Source: Thamnaconus septentrionalis (lineage: Eukaryota; Chordata; Actinopteri; Tetraodontiformes; Monacanthidae). Taken from it: a DNA stretch of 64,000 nt. Of the stretch, positions 23,877 through 37,440 are shown in pieces. The notes under the pieces were generated by a model that saw only the letters and a list, made by a program, of their open reading frames with translations, did no database searches and had not been told where the DNA came from. Positions within the stretch are counted from its first letter, which is position 1; every line of letters begins with the position of its first letter. Location: assembly GCA_009823395.1 (NCBI GenBank), contig CM020513.1:9012501-9076500 (forward strand). The letters run 5' to 3'. The position numbers and the translations under genes were made by a program.

Positions 23877-24559
23877 AAGCAAAACAATGGCGGCCACTAA
23901 AATGTTACTGACAATATAAGCAATATTACCGGGATGTGGCCATTTCCATCTGTATTCCTAGTTTTTTAAGATTCTTTTTTTTTGGCAAATTTGATTGAAG
24001 TTTGTGACTTGTTGGCTGAAAGAAAATGATGATCTGACTATTGCGGAAGCGTCAGCTCTCACGACAGATTGCAAACTTTAGGGCCGGGCTTGTTTTGTCA
24101 GCATGACAGAACAGACGACAATAAAGTACTAAGATTTGCATCCGTGCGCTATTATTACCTTACACTTTGTTGACAGGCTTCAGAGCTCCGTCCGCCCGCT
24201 ACAAAGGGGGGCCGTCGTCAGAAACATTACGGAGGATTTTTCCGCCGAGCGGCTGTCAGTGTTGCAGCGGAGGGTGCGGCTGGCTGCACACACAGCGTTG
24301 ACCCTGAGATGAACGATCGGCCTGACTTTAAAAATAGAGTCGACCCTCAGGGTTCATTTTGGGTTCTGAGACAAAAAAAAAACACAGAAAACAAAACAAA
24401 AACTCCAGGGTTGTGCATCAAGAGGACTCTGACTTTTAGACACCATAACGCGGTCAAATCTGCTCGTCGAGGCTCGAAAACAGAGTCTGTCGACCTCTGG
24501 CTGGCAGTGTTTCCTCTTTGTTTTCGGGCGCTGGCTTCGGGGTGCATGTCGAGCTCTTA

Positions 24560-24630
24560 TACACTCATCGGCCACTTTATTAGGTCCAAGTTGCCAGTAC
24601 CGAGTGTCTAATAAAGTGGCCGGTGGGTGA
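24560..24630. mobile_element. Minimal Tc1-like element: two termini only
   Basis: CACTCATCGGCCACTTTATT at the left and AATAAAGTGGCCGGTGGGTG at the right are inverted copies, 22 bp arms with two mismatches, separated by only 24 bp. These are the termini of the fish Tc1-like family also present at 20195-20448. Nothing of the transposase remains. Confidence 0.75.
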
Positions 24631-25289
24631 GAAAACAGTCATGGAGCAACCAATCCCGTCCCCGAGAACCTCCACAGGGAACCAATCACGTCCACTGTCA
24701 TCAATTCTGCGCAAAATCATCGCTAAATGGAAGCCCTGAGTTTTTTTTCTGAGAGAGACCGACTCTGCGGGAGGACAAACACATCTGAAAACAATTTTAA
24801 CTCGGACCTTGATCATATTTGTCCTCTGGGGCCAATTTAAGATAGATATAAACAGCAAAAAAAAAACACTTTGGTGAAAGAGGAAACTACTACTACTACT
24901 CGAACATAACTACGAAATACTATAAACCAAATAGTAGGAAGCTATTTTTTAGGCTGTAAAGAGACCGTATATTGGGTCAGTGGATCAATTATTATTAATT
25001 AATCATGATTAATAAATAACAAGTGAGGTACCTATGCAGAGAATTGTGCCATGGTGGCACCAGAACGTTCTTCTTATTATTATGACCATTATTTCTTTTT
25101 TTAACTGGCTTTCGATCTCCGTATCACAGCCCCGGCCGCCGCGCAGTGAGATTCAAACAACACCAAACACACTTTAATCCTCTTATTTCTGCCTCCCCGC
25201 TTCTCTTTCTTCTTCCCGGCACCTTTTTTGGCGGCGGCCGTATTGATTGAAGAGAGCTCTCGTCTGCCGTGCTGACCATATTTATCTCA

Positions 25290-25560
25290 CCTCATCAGGC
25301 CAATTAGCGGCGCGATGATAAGATGCAGCGGCGCCGGTGTCCCCCCGGCTCCCTCTGATGAATGAGGGGCTAATTGGGGTCAAGGTTGGGTTTAAGGCTG
25401 CGGCGGGTTGGAGCAGGAAGCGTAAGCCGGGGCTAATTTAATCAGGTGCGCTGTCAGACCACAGTCTAATCGTGTCATTTAGCGAGCACTCCGATTTATA
25501 TTGGGGACCGAAAATAGTCCCTCATTGCCGCATTCGCCCGCATTAAAAGCGGAACACATT
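25290..25560. promoter_or_regulatory. GC-rich, TAATT-rich unique block, possible enhancer
   Basis: This stretch has no repeat signature and contains GATAAGATG (GATA-type), repeated CTAATTGG/GCTAATTTAATC homeobox-type motifs and CAGGTG E-boxes in a balanced-GC background unlike the flanking AT-rich DNA. It is a guess from texture only. No conservation data were available. Confidence 0.25.
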
Positions 25561-26081
25561 TTTAATGCCGCGCTCTGCAGTGTGTGTCTGCGGCGCGTGC
25601 GAGAGTGTTTAAGTTAAGTGCAATCACCATCCCGCCATTAGAGCCATCAAGGGCCCATCTGGGCGCCGCGCGAGCGCCGCGCGCACGTGCATCTGGGAGC
25701 CGCGGGCCTCCTCGTTGAGGAGCCCAGGTGTTTCCTGTTAGGGTGTTAATTAGATTAGTGCGGATCAAGCGGGGGTTCGGGATGGGGGCGCCCACTGGGG
25801 AGACGAGGTGGAGGGGGAGACGTCCCGTCGGGGCGCCCACTCCAACAACAAAAAAACCCCCGCTCATCAAGCGCCAATTAGCGCGAGTTAATCGTTCACC
25901 TGACTCCTCCGACGGCGGGCCGCCATCCCGCGCGGTGACCCGACCAGGTTCTGGGGCGGATCTGTTCAGGGGAGCTAATCAGGCCTGACACGGACCTGTT
26001 GATGGTGATACATTAAAAGGAGGCAGAGTTTGGAGTTTGTTTTTTTACAGAAAGATAAAGGGACATTTGGTCCCTTTAACT

Positions 26082-26342
26082 CAGGGGTGGGCAAACTACG
26101 GCCCGGGGGCCATATGGAGCCCATGACGCATTTTAAGTAATACCGTGGGGCTTCAAAGACACTGATTTTGTTGTAACTTTGATTTTGTTCATTTTCAATT
26201 AAAGCACATGCTTTCTACATACATATTTTTTTTCTCCTATGAGGTGGGTAACCAAAACATCCATCTGCTGCTGCTCCGGCCCCTCTGTCACATTTTAGAA
26301 CCCATTGTGGCCCCACCGGTCAAAAAAACGTCCCCACCTCTG
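26082..26342 (+). mobile_element. hAT-type non-autonomous element
   Basis: The left end is CAGGGGTGGGCAAACTACGG with GCCCGGGGGCC following, and the right end is AACGTCCCCACCTCTG, its inverted form. The flanking octamers ctttaact and ttttaatt agree at six of eight positions. The CAGGGGTGGGCAAACT start is a familiar vertebrate hAT terminus. The element is 261 bp with no open frame. Confidence 0.8.
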
Positions 26343-27819
26343 TTTTAATTGCATTTTAGCGATGAGTCAATACCAGCGTGCAGACTTATGGGCCAATGAC
26401 CTCATGGTAGATACATCTTCACAAGTGTGAGTGGAGGCCACTCTCAGTTTTCAAATGTAGGAAAAATGAGACACACTAGGAAAGATGCCAAATGACAGAG
26501 GCCACCCTCAAAAAAAAAAACAAAGTTTTTGAATGTGTAATGTGAAAAGCCAACATGCTTCTGAATCTCTCCAAGGAACTTCCTCTCACTGCGGAGAAGC
26601 AAAAGTTCCACCTGGCGAATTTCAAAAGTGACATCAGACAGTTCTGCAGCCAGTCGATGGGGAGCGTTGAAGGCGCCCGTATGGAAACGCAGATGGTGCT
26701 GGATGGTCACATCTATCAGAGTCGCACAAACAAGGGAACAACAAAAAAAAAAAAAAATCAATAAAACAAACCTCTCTCCAGCTCGCTCGCCATTTTGCTT
26801 TGCGCTCCGCTCTATCTGTCTTCACTGTAGGAACACACACGCGCACAGAGACACGAGAGGAGTTTTCCACTCCGGTTGGTGTCCTCTGCGTTTACTGCAT
26901 ACGACGACTGGCTTCTCGCTCGGGAGGGAGGAATTGAGTTTCTTTGACTGCAAGTGTTCTTCAAAGTAATCCCGGGCCAACTGAAGCGGGAAAAATAAAA
27001 TACCAATATTTTCACACGGCAATACTTTGAAGGCAGACTGACACCTACTACCATCCCCAACTTTTATTTAGGAAAGAAAGAGAAGAAAAAGTGCTCAAAC
27101 TCCGCCGTCGGCAGGCCCGCTGTTGGCGATGTGGCGTCCTCATATAAAGAAAGGTTCAAAACATGTTGTCAACACTTGGTTCCTTTTTATGTTTTTGGTT
27201 TTTTTTTTTTCCACCCTCCTCCTCAATAACCTTTATATTTGAGCTTAGATCCTCCCTCTCCTTGTGACTGTGGGGACAAAAGGAAAGTTGAGGAGTCAGA
27301 GGAAAAGGAGCTCCTCTGACTCATCTACCAGCTAATGACTTACAAGAAGCAGCGTCTATTTTGCAGGCAGGACAACTGCGAGTCGTTAATGAGTTAGCTC
27401 GCATTACAGATCAGACGAGTCCGGGTATGATGAAAACATGACCTATGAGTATCAGTCTCTATTGGGCACATGTGCCTTTTAACAAATGCTGCAATGACAC
27501 TCATACACCAAATATATACCAATTCTAACACACCCTGGGCAAACATGTCAGCAGAGAGAAAAATAAACATCACTGTACTGGCAGGCGATCATGATCATAA
27601 ATATTCCATGATCATAAATAATCCATATGCTGACGGTTTGTCGCGAGGCCGAGGCCACAAGCACGAGCAGTTACTCTGTCAATAAACGTCTGAAACGGCT
27701 CATTAATTCAAGGTTCATGATGATCTGCCCCCAGGATGCTGCGGTAATCGATGCTGTGACCTCAACAAACCAAACAACAAAATCCAGCCAGCGTGTTCGC
27801 GTTTGGCCCATGCGGGACA

Positions 27820-28075
27820 CATCTGAACTACCCGGTTAACAAGTGGGCGGCCATGGGCTGAAGTGGCCACATTAGGAGGTTCAAATGGGTTAAAAGTGAG
27901 CTGTAACTGGGAACCCCCCCCCCAAAAAAAAAAACTGGGACCCACATGGGTGATGATTGGGATAAATGGGTTGGAACTGGCCTCTCCCAACTGGTGCCAC
28001 AATAGGTTATGAGTGGGCTGAGTTAGAACGGGTCAACCACACTGGGGGCCCACATGGGTTGCTAACTGACAATTA
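27820..28075. repeat. Degenerate minisatellite of CCCACATGGGTT type
   Basis: Loosely repeated units carry the palindromic word CCACATGGG or relatives: GGCCATGGGCTG, GTTCAAATGGGTT, GGGACCCACATGGGTG, AAATGGGTTGGAACTGG and GGGCCCACATGGGTTGC. They are interrupted by a C9A11 homopolymer junction at about 27915-27935. Similar CCCACATGGG arrays occur in fish genomes. The unit length is not constant. Confidence 0.55.
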
Positions 28076-29843
28076 CACTGTGGCAGCAGTGAAGGTACAA
28101 GACGAAACACCTTTTAAGAAAATAAGTGTTTTTAGAAACTTTCAGTGCATGTTGTTTTCTGTCATTTTCTTTTTATAGTTGTGCAGATTTAACTGTGTTC
28201 GAAAAAAGGTTCCCAGGCTTGAAGCAACGGGAGTCTAAGAATGTGTTTTGACAAAAAAAAGTTTCTTCCTATCAGGTCACAAGCACCCACAGCCAACACG
28301 CTGAGACTTCGCCTCTGCATGTGGCAACTGCGCGCAGCCAGAAGGAACAAAAACACAACAACAACAACAACACAATCCTTGAAAGACAACAAACCAAACA
28401 CCCGGAAAACATGCCAGGAAGAAAAGGGTAAATTCTATCCGTGACTACGACAGTGGCGATGCGACTTGCAAATGATGATTCGTTCCCCCGAGTTGTGGGA
28501 ACGGTGAGAACGGGTTCGACTTCTCAAACGCGCACATGCCGTCGTTTCCTCTGAACGGTTTCCAAAATAAGAGTAAAATAATGCATGTTTCGTCTGTAGT
28601 CGGAACCAATTAGATTCTACTTGCACCATAAGAGAGGAGGGGAGTGTGTAGTGGTGGTGGTGCTGGTGGTGGTGGAGTCTCTCTGCGTCCCTCGGGGGCT
28701 TTGCTGTTTGTTTTGGTGCCCACCGCTGAAGAGCGCTTTTCATTAAAGAACGAAGGACTAGCAGCGCCGTGCCGCGCCCGTCCCCCGACCCCCTCCCGAC
28801 CACACGCCGAGAGCTTAAATCTGCCTGACGACTGAAGTCTGTTGCACTGCGTCTCTCCAGGTGGCCTTGGCACGTCTCCCGAGAGGACGCTTCCAGCTGG
28901 GGGAGGGGGAGGAGGCATCAGAGGGAGACTACAGAAACACGCACACAGAGAATTCCACAGCGCGCTAGCGCTCCAGATGTACACGGATTTAAAAACAAAT
29001 ATATATATATATTGTCAGAAGTCAGCAAACACAGGACCGGCTTCTGAACTTCTTCTAATTATTCTATTCTCTGTGTTCCTCTCTTCTCTGCCTCTCCTCC
29101 TCCTCTGGGTATTGAGTCACCTCTTCCCAGGGTACTGCCTTCTTTGAAAGATGCAGAAAAGGAAATCTTCGCCGGTTGTCGGGCGATAAAAGTGAAATTC
29201 TCAGCCGTGGCTTGGCAACTTTTAAATAATGGAGGGCGTTAATTAAGTCAAACATTTGTTAAGTCGGCTGTTAATGATTCAAAGTTAAAATGCGACGCAG
29301 GCCGGTGAACAACACTGGACGAACGTTGAGCGGAGTCAGTCGGTCACGGACGCGCTAACAGCTCAGCGGTAGGCTTGCAGAAAGGCTAACTCGGTTCGTC
29401 TCCGCTGTGTGAGATCTTTCTTTTTCTCTGTTATTTCTGGGGAAGAATAGAAGCGAGAGGCCAGCGCGCCTCGTTTCCGAGGCCGCAGTCTCAGGGCGGG
29501 AGCAGCGCAGCGTGCGCGACACCACCAGTTTAATTAGGCGTCTGGAGAAGTTTCGAGTGAAAGATCACAGAGTTCCTGTTAGCTAACAGTGGCTTCCGTC
29601 CCTTCCCCGCACATCATACAACCATTTTAATCATTAGGGAAAAAAAAGAAGCTGAGCCGAACCAGCTTTCCACTGATTGCTTGAGCATTTGAGTTCATGT
29701 CCTTGTTCATACCCACTCTGACCTCTGACCCCGGACTTCAACAAGCATTTCTTCTTACTGGATTTGTTGGGAGCATGGTTTGTAAGGCCTGCAGATGGTT
29801 GCACATGAAAATCAAATTAGATCCCGGTAGAGTGGAGTCCATA

Positions 29844-30089
29844 TACAGCGGTGGAAAAAAGTTTTGGGACACACTAAAAAAATGTCAATCCCAATTATTG
29901 TCATTAAGTGTATCCAACAATAACAAACAATAAAATACATTTATGTAGTTCTTGTACTGTGGATGTTTTGAAAGGGGGAGACTCCACTAAAATAAAGTGC
30001 ACTTAGAGACTTAAGATGAATTCTGAGCGCAGTACAGTACATCACAAATGTGTGGGGCGTGTCCAAAAACATTTTGCCACCACCCTGTA
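29844..30089. mobile_element. Tc1/mariner-type MITE
   Basis: The element proper spans 29846-30087 and is flanked by TA on both sides. The left end CAGCGGTGGAAAAAAGTTTT and the reverse-complemented right end CAGGGTGGTGGCAAAATGTT both run into a TTGGACAC-like motif. It is 242 bp with no coding capacity. Confidence 0.8.
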
Positions 30090-31649
30090 AGAAAAAAAAA
30101 AAGGTAGAAAGTGACTCCTGTTACACCTGTTAATTCCCCCTCCCACCAACATTCTTCCCCCGTTCAACTTTTGCCACTATTAACTAACCTCACATCGTAA
30201 AGAGTGCCTCGTAAAATGTCCCCATCCCTCACGGCTGGGGGCTGATATGTTGTCACAGTGGCACTCGGGAGTAAATGGAGCGAACCTTCGGAGGCTCGCG
30301 CCGAAATGGGGACAGCTTGCTTATAATTGCTGCAAAATGTCACCGCAGTTGATTACCAGTGATTTGTACCGCAGCAAAGGGAACCCAAATTAAAAAAGAA
30401 AAAAAAAAAAAGAAAGAAAAAAAAATGTTGAGCTGATGAGTGCATATTTAACGAGGCTCATGCATACTAATGCCGGCATCTCATTCCAGCCTATTTCCTC
30501 ACGTAAACACTCTGCGAAAGCATGCCACAAGTCGCTTTAAAAACATGATGAGCAGTCATTAGCTCAGATAAATGGCCGCTGTGGACTTATGTCAGTTCCG
30601 TACTGTCGTCTGCTGCTGGAGGATGTCCGCGGCAGATTGCGCCTGCCATGAGCGTCGCGCTGCAAGTCAGAGATAATAAAGCGCCGTCGGTCTCTTTCTT
30701 TCCTGACTCCTTCTTATGTTCCTATCCTATCCTCCACGAGACGCATTCCCAGAGAGGCACAAAGATCAAATATTAGGCACAACTTTTTCCACCAAATGAT
30801 GTTCACCCACAAAAATGTTAGCATCGCATCACACGAGCCGCTCTCAGAAGAGTGGTCCGTATTTTGTCTAATCAAAGTCACACTGGCGAAGTAATCAGGC
30901 CCGGGTCTTAGATTCCATGGGTATAGAAGAGATTCTACTCTCTCAAACAGTTTCTGGTGACTGGTGATTTAAACCCCAGAGAAGTTCAGTAACTGTGCCA
31001 GCAGAAAAAAAAAAAAAAAAAAAAACCACAGAAACATTTTCGAAAAGTGTGTTCAGGCTGGGAAATAGTTTCCCACCAAGAACCGTGTGGTAGTATTTTG
31101 TAATTTTCCTCCAAAAAGGAACAAGACAGAGCAGAGGAGAGATGGAGGAAAAAAATAAAATACTCTGTTATGGCCGACACAGATTCTTGAGTCTGTCAGT
31201 TTGAAAATATCAGAAATTTTAACCATATATATACAAGATAATATCATACTCCAAAACATATGATTATGAACTGCATGACTATTGCCATGCAAATAATAAT
31301 ATATTATTATATGAACATTATTACATTGCTGTCAGTCAATTATGTAACATAAGATTTGATGATGATTTTCAACTTGTCTGACAAAATTACTGTTGACAGA
31401 GCGGCATCACACTTCAGGTGCAGCAAGCATCCTGTGAACCGTTCAACATTCAAAATGCGTTAAATAGTGTTGAAAAAAAAAAGAAAAGAAAAAGCAATTT
31501 CTCATTCTGGGGAGTCATCATCAAGCACAGAGCCACTCAAATCAACACCGAGCCCATTAACAGGGAAAATAAGGGGCGTATAAGTGCTTGTAAATAAGCA
31601 ATAATAACACAATGCTAGTGGGAAAGTCCCGATTGGTCAGTGACCCGAG

Positions 31650-32350
31650 TTCAGTGAAATGCCGACTCAGCGGCGGCTGTGGTTGGACAGGATGGCGGCG
31701 CAGCGCGGCAACAATTACGGCCGGGTTGCTGCTCGGCCTCCTCGGCCGTTGCCGCTGTCTGAAAAACAAGCTGTTGACCTGCCATGCTTTATTTAACATG
31801 CACCTGTTTGGACGGCGCTATATGCAAATTCGTCGCCGTGCCGAGCGGGGGCCCATCAGCATCTGCTCGGAGCCGGCCGGCGAATGCAGAAGCAGGCAGA
31901 TGGGGTCGTTAGCGAGGCCGCTCACGTCGGGCGGGCGGAGGCGCGGTGGCGCCGGCGAGGACTCGGCCGCCATTCTTCAGCTCGATTGATTCTCGCCGTC
32001 CCGCTCATCACTATTCAGAATCGCAGGCGCGCTAAAATAGCTGCGAGCTCTGAACTTTAACCCGCTTGGCCGAGGTGGCGGGGATTAAGATCTCACTTAA
32101 GGAAGAGGGGGAGCCCGGTGTTGGCGGCGGTGTGGCGGGAGAACAATCGATGTGGCGCATCTCCATCCCGGCGTCATTATGTGGAATCCGGACGGAGCCA
32201 GGAGCTCTTACATTCTTAAAGCGCTTTCATTTTTTATTTATTTATTTTTTGTATATTTTCCAGGGGCAGATAAACCTCTTTTCACTGGAATTCATACATC
32301 GCTAAGGGATGGGCCATATGCAAATGCAGTGAAGCTATGCATAAAAATGG
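31650..32350. promoter_or_regulatory. GC-rich block with octamer motifs, possible enhancer
   Basis: A GC- and CpG-rich unique stretch inside the large intron. It contains perfect ATGCAAAT octamers at 31822-31829 and 32318-32325, and GCGGCGGTGTGGCGGGAG-like GC boxes. No coding frame has a recognisable domain. Evidence is textural only. An alternative is a CpG island or an unrecognised promoter. Confidence 0.25.
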
Positions 32351-34630
32351 ACTGGTGAGATTTATGGACCCCGGCGACTTTGGACAAGCAGGCATGATTT
32401 AAAGATGCGAATGTAGTGAGTTCTCCGACACCTTGGGAAAAAAAACAGAAAAAAAACAACAAAACACGGCTGCAGCTACTTTAAATGTAAAACACGGCTC
32501 ATTCCCTTGACCCCCGCGTGCGTTGGCCTCTCATCTAGCGGCAGCTGCTCAAGCTGCTTCCTGTCTTGCTCTGTTTACGGCGGCGTTACTAAAGAGCCGT
32601 GTCTGGGAAACGTGCTAGCTTAAAACGTTTAAATGGAATTTAAAACATTTCAAAAACGTTTCCATTAAAAAAAACAAAACAAAAAACAAAACAAAAAAAA
32701 AACTTTCAGTTAAATAATTTTGTGTCACCGAAACTAGGACGATAATAAACTGGAGTATTTTAACCTTGGATTAAAAACTCTTCTCCTCTGATGTCTCCAT
32801 CCGGAGTCACTTCAGCCTTTGATGCGCTTCAGTCTGCAGCAGCTATCGACTTAAATCCAATTAACTGTCAATCTCACCGCGCTAATGATTATCTTCCTTG
32901 TCCGTATAGCAGTTCAATACCTGTCGTCAATTATTCACACAGCATATGTTTACAGTTTTTTTTTTCAACCGGCCTGTCTGGTTCTATTAATTTATTTTTT
33001 TATTCATTTAACGCCTTTGAAGGCTTCATATCAAAGTCAAATTGGGCAACACATCATCCGCAAAGAGCGCGCGAGGTCTGGGATAGGAAGCCGTTCAAAT
33101 CTCCATAATCCTTGACATTGAAATTAGACGCACTCCCCTCCCACTTCAGCGGAACAGACGGCCAAAGGAAAGTAAATGAAAAGAGGAACCGTTACTTCCA
33201 TGATCAAACCTGCCGTCCCTTTCGGAAAAAGGAATAAAAATATGGAATACTCGTGTCACACGACGTGGTAATTCTCTAGATGTTCCATTTATTTTTAAAA
33301 ACTCCCATATTGTGGGAAATGCACGATGTGCCTCCTTTCTGTCAGTAGAAACTGCATTGAAGGAAAGAAAGTCCATCCTTTATAAATTCTTTAACTTGAT
33401 CCACTTTTTAGAAAATGTATGTGTGTGTTGTTGTATGGTTGGATGCAACATCACTATCCTGCAGACGTTTAAACTGAAGTGAAGTGAAATCAATCGATGG
33501 ATTAAAACAATCAATGAAATGAAGTCAGAAAATCCACCATGGTGGTGCAGCAATTTTCCTGTACCTTCTTCACCCACCCTCCAAAAAAATAGAAAAAGCA
33601 AAAGAAAACTTCACCTTTATCACATCATTATGTTGTGTAAGACTTGCAACTTGATCTCACAAGCACAGTATTGTTACTGTAAACCATGTAAAAGCGCTCC
33701 AGCTGATCAAAAGGTAAAACTTTGAGCAAAATGACTTGGAAAAGAATTGCTATAATTGAAAGGATTACATGGAAAACCGCTTTGGTCTAGAGGTCAGAGT
33801 ACATTCTTCTCTTTTTATTTTAATTCTTTGTGCTATACGACATTAAAATGATCGACAGGATCTGAACCATATGATATTGAAATATCTTTTATAATGGGGC
33901 CGAGAGGCGACCGTCAGATGTTGAATCGTGGCCCTGGGGGTTGGTGGACATATGTGCTGGAGATACGTTTCATCTGTAAGCGTCGAGTCCCTGAGCTTCA
34001 CACCTCCACACAGGCAGCACACCAAAAGAGTTTTACAAAGGGCTCTGAATGTGTTTGAAAAGTGAAACCTCTATGAGTGAAAACTGGTCCAAAAAAAAAA
34101 CTAAATAAAAAAAAGATGGCGGAAAAAGTCCAGAAACACCTGCTTTTTAAGCGCTGCCTCCGACTCCGAACTTTGACAAGGAGCCGTTCAGGCGCTCCGA
34201 ATCCGAAGGACCACGCCTCTTGCAGTTGTCGGCTCGCTATTTACACTCGTACATCCAGCTTGAGCCCTACTTCTACACAAAGGACAGCATTGTCTGAGGC
34301 CTCCGTTACCGCATGTAGCCTTTTGTGTCCAACGCAACGCACTTGAAAGAGGACAAAGGAAAGGATTGCTCGCAGCCAAGGCTGAGCCACTCACTGCTAT
34401 TCCAGCTATTTAGTCTGCACAGGCTTATTGGGGTCTTATTGCTCAGACGTCGCCCAGCTTTCTCGGAGGGATTCTTCAGAAAACACTGCAATTGGACATT
34501 TAAGAAAAAAAGAAAAAAAGAAAAGACAAACCGATGATTGCCTTGTGCCTTGAGAGATTACAGTTTCTCTCCCTAACAGCTAACACAGTCAGGAGATGAT
34601 GTTAGCGTGAGTGCATTCAATCCAGCTCTG

Positions 34631-34633
<3 letters not shown>

Positions 34634-34689
<56 letters not shown>
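34634..34689. repeat. (GA)28 microsatellite
   Basis: A perfect 56-bp GA run, one of the longest pure dinucleotide tracts in the window. A (CA)n run follows at 34841-34863. Confidence 0.97.
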
Positions 34690-34690
<1 letters not shown>

Positions 34691-35850
34691 GGCGCGCAAA
34701 TGGATTAAAGGCAAAGTGGCAGGACGGATGGTTTAGCGCTCGCATATGACAGCGGCAGGTGAAGTGCTGAAAGTGGCCCTCGTATGCCACATCGATCAGA
34801 GCCATGCAAACAATCTGCCGGCAAATTTCACGTAGCCACGCACACACACACACACACACACACATTCCGACTATGTACTGTACGTCAAGTCATCACGAGC
34901 TGCGCAAACATATCGGGAGATTGGAAAATGAATTAGCATTAATTATCGGGAACATCTTTTCAGGCTGTGCTGTTTCTGCAGCAAATTGCGCATTTCGCTC
35001 AATCTTCTGTGATTAGCCGCAGCCGTCACGCAAGGAAGAAACGGTCTTTCCATCACAGTTCTGTTCCTTCAAACCACCTGGATAACGACAAGCATATAAA
35101 ATGTGTGCACAACGCATTGCGTGTTTTTTTTTTTTTTTCACAATTGAGGTGAACCGAGAAAAGAAAATTTTAGTTTTGAGCGAATTCGAGGTTGATGCCG
35201 CCGTGCCATCCGATGGGTCACATGACTGCCCCCCCCTTCCCTGCCCTGCCCCCCACTCCCATTCGTCCTGCCGTCTCGCCCTGCCGTCCTCTCCTCTCCG
35301 TTGCCCTTTCATTCTTCCTCCTCCGGACACGGGAAAAGTCACAACGGCCCACTTTTGCGGATCACTCGTGAATTTTAAAAAGGTCTTCCATTATTTTGCT
35401 CTCCCCTCATTTCAGTCATCTACTGTTTCAGCTCTGTCAATATCTGGATGCCACTAGGACTTAAAAAAAAAAGGAAAAAAAAAATGAAATGGATTGTTTT
35501 AAGTAGTTCCCCCCCCCTATATTGGCAGTTTTGGATTAATTGTAAACATTCATAAAATTGTCATACTTTTTTTCCCCCAAAATCATCATTATTCACAACA
35601 AACATCTGTGTCACCTGCAGGGGTTACAGCTAAAACACAAGGTCTTCACTTTCTGCAGCGATAAAAAGCGTTGAGGCAGATCCTGAGAGGTCCGGAGTGG
35701 CCTCGTGATGTTGGACAAGCTATTCTTGAACAGACCTCAAAGGTTCCAATTATCTTGCAGACGTTACTCAGAACATGAGATGAGAAATAACTTGGTGAGT
35801 GGGAGAGGACTTTAAGAGAGGATTACGGCAATTTAGTTCGCCGGCTACAG

Positions 35851-36138
35851 TAGCTGCGTTTCCATTACCCCTAGAATTGCGCAAAAACTAAATATCGCAA
35901 TAAAAAACTGGTAATGGAAAAACCTAAACTTTGAAAAACCTCTCAAATATCGCTGAAAGGTTTTTAGGCTCTCATGAGGTGGATTTTCAGACGTATCGAT
36001 AATAAGGTATATCGCAAAAGTGTAATGGAAACACTTTTTTCGCATTTAGCATTTGCCGAATGTGACGTACGAGGGTCACGTAACCATTTTAGAAATATCG
36101 CTTTTATTTTGCGAAAAACTGTAATGGAAACGCGGCTA
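35851..36138. mobile_element. MITE with GCTGCGTTTCCATTAC termini
   Basis: The left end GCTGCGTTTCCATTACCCC and the right end CTGTAATGGAAACGCGGC are inverted copies, flanked by TA. The interior repeats GTAATGGAAA and ATATCGC motifs in both orientations, giving a highly foldable 288-bp element without coding capacity. Confidence 0.8.
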
Positions 36139-37324
36139 GTGACGAAGACCAATAAAACTGAGACGATTACTGCTGCCACCAACGATAATGACAACCGTTT
36201 TGCTTGTCGAGCCATGAAATTCTTTAAATTCCACGAAACATGTAAATGTGGATAAAGGAATAAAAATAAAATAAATGATGATAAAAAAATCCTACATTGG
36301 GAAATCTTAAGTCACGCATTAGTAAAAACATGGAGCGTGAATTTCAAACAACATATTGAAAATAACTTGTCATCTCAATTTTCAAAATCAGGAAAATGTC
36401 ATGAGATGTTGGTTCTTGACAAAAGAACATTCCCAGGTTGGCTGAAAAACCCTCAGTAAAAAAAAACAAGAATGCGCTCGTCCTGACGGAAGAGTAAAAC
36501 AATGTTTTAAGTGTTGTGAGCCTATTTTTTTTTTTTTTTTTTTTAACTCGGCACTCGCTTGATGAGGTAATTTGGACGCAACTCCTCCTTCATCAGTCAC
36601 AAGTTTGAGACTGTAAACAGATTGTGCCTTTCCACGCGGGGCATAAATAATGGATGTCGCTAAGAGTCATTACGGCTCTCGATGGCAGCGAGGCAGCGAG
36701 GGCAGGGAGCCGGGATAATGGACGTCTTCGCTGTCATTTTATTTATGTATCCGGCAGGGGGAAAAAGCAAAGCTTGAGAAAACTCAGTTCAACGGAGGTG
36801 AAGCCAGACGTCGGTAATTAGGTGGATAAATTTACATAATTGTACGACTCCTACGTGTCTTTTTGTCTTCACCCGCGTCATTATGCCTACCTCCTCGTTT
36901 GCCCCGCCCCCTCAATGTCTTAATTGACGGCGTTTTTCACCTTCCCCCCCCCCATTCTCACGCGTGTGCCTCCTCCGAGGTAGCTGCTCTGGTTGGCGGT
37001 GTATCACTCTCAACCCTGTTGTTCTCTGGTCGCCGCCCTCACTGACTACAGTCGGCCAGACTCAATTAAAGCAACGGGAGGAGAGACAGAAAGAAAAGAT
37101 TAACCAGACACACACGCACACACACACACACACCTTTTACCCTCAATGCCCAAGAGGCTCAATTTATCTTAAGGAGAGCTCAGCCTAGAAAAAAAAAAAA
37201 AAAAAAGAAGTGAGTGACACCTCTAACCTTCATTGGGATGTAATCTTCATCTTTAGCACTCAGAGATCTAATTAATTAGGGGGAATCTCATTTCCTCACT
37301 AATGCAACCGGACAGAGGCGTGAT

Positions 37325-37440
37325 GGAGGAGGGAGGGGGTGGGGGGGTGGAGCGGAAGGTGGAGGGGGAGGGGGAGGATGGAAGGATTGAGATGGAAGGG
37401 GTTAGGGAGGGGAGGGGGGGGTTGTGGGGAGGGTTGCGGG
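37325..37440 (+). repeat. G-rich purine tract (G-quadruplex prone)
   Basis: About 115 bp dominated by runs of three to eight G separated by A, T or GA, with very few C. Many GGG runs with loops of 1-5 nt could form G-quadruplexes on the plus strand. The cdh13 transcript itself would be C-rich here. Arg/Gly-rich open frames are artefacts. Confidence 0.85.
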
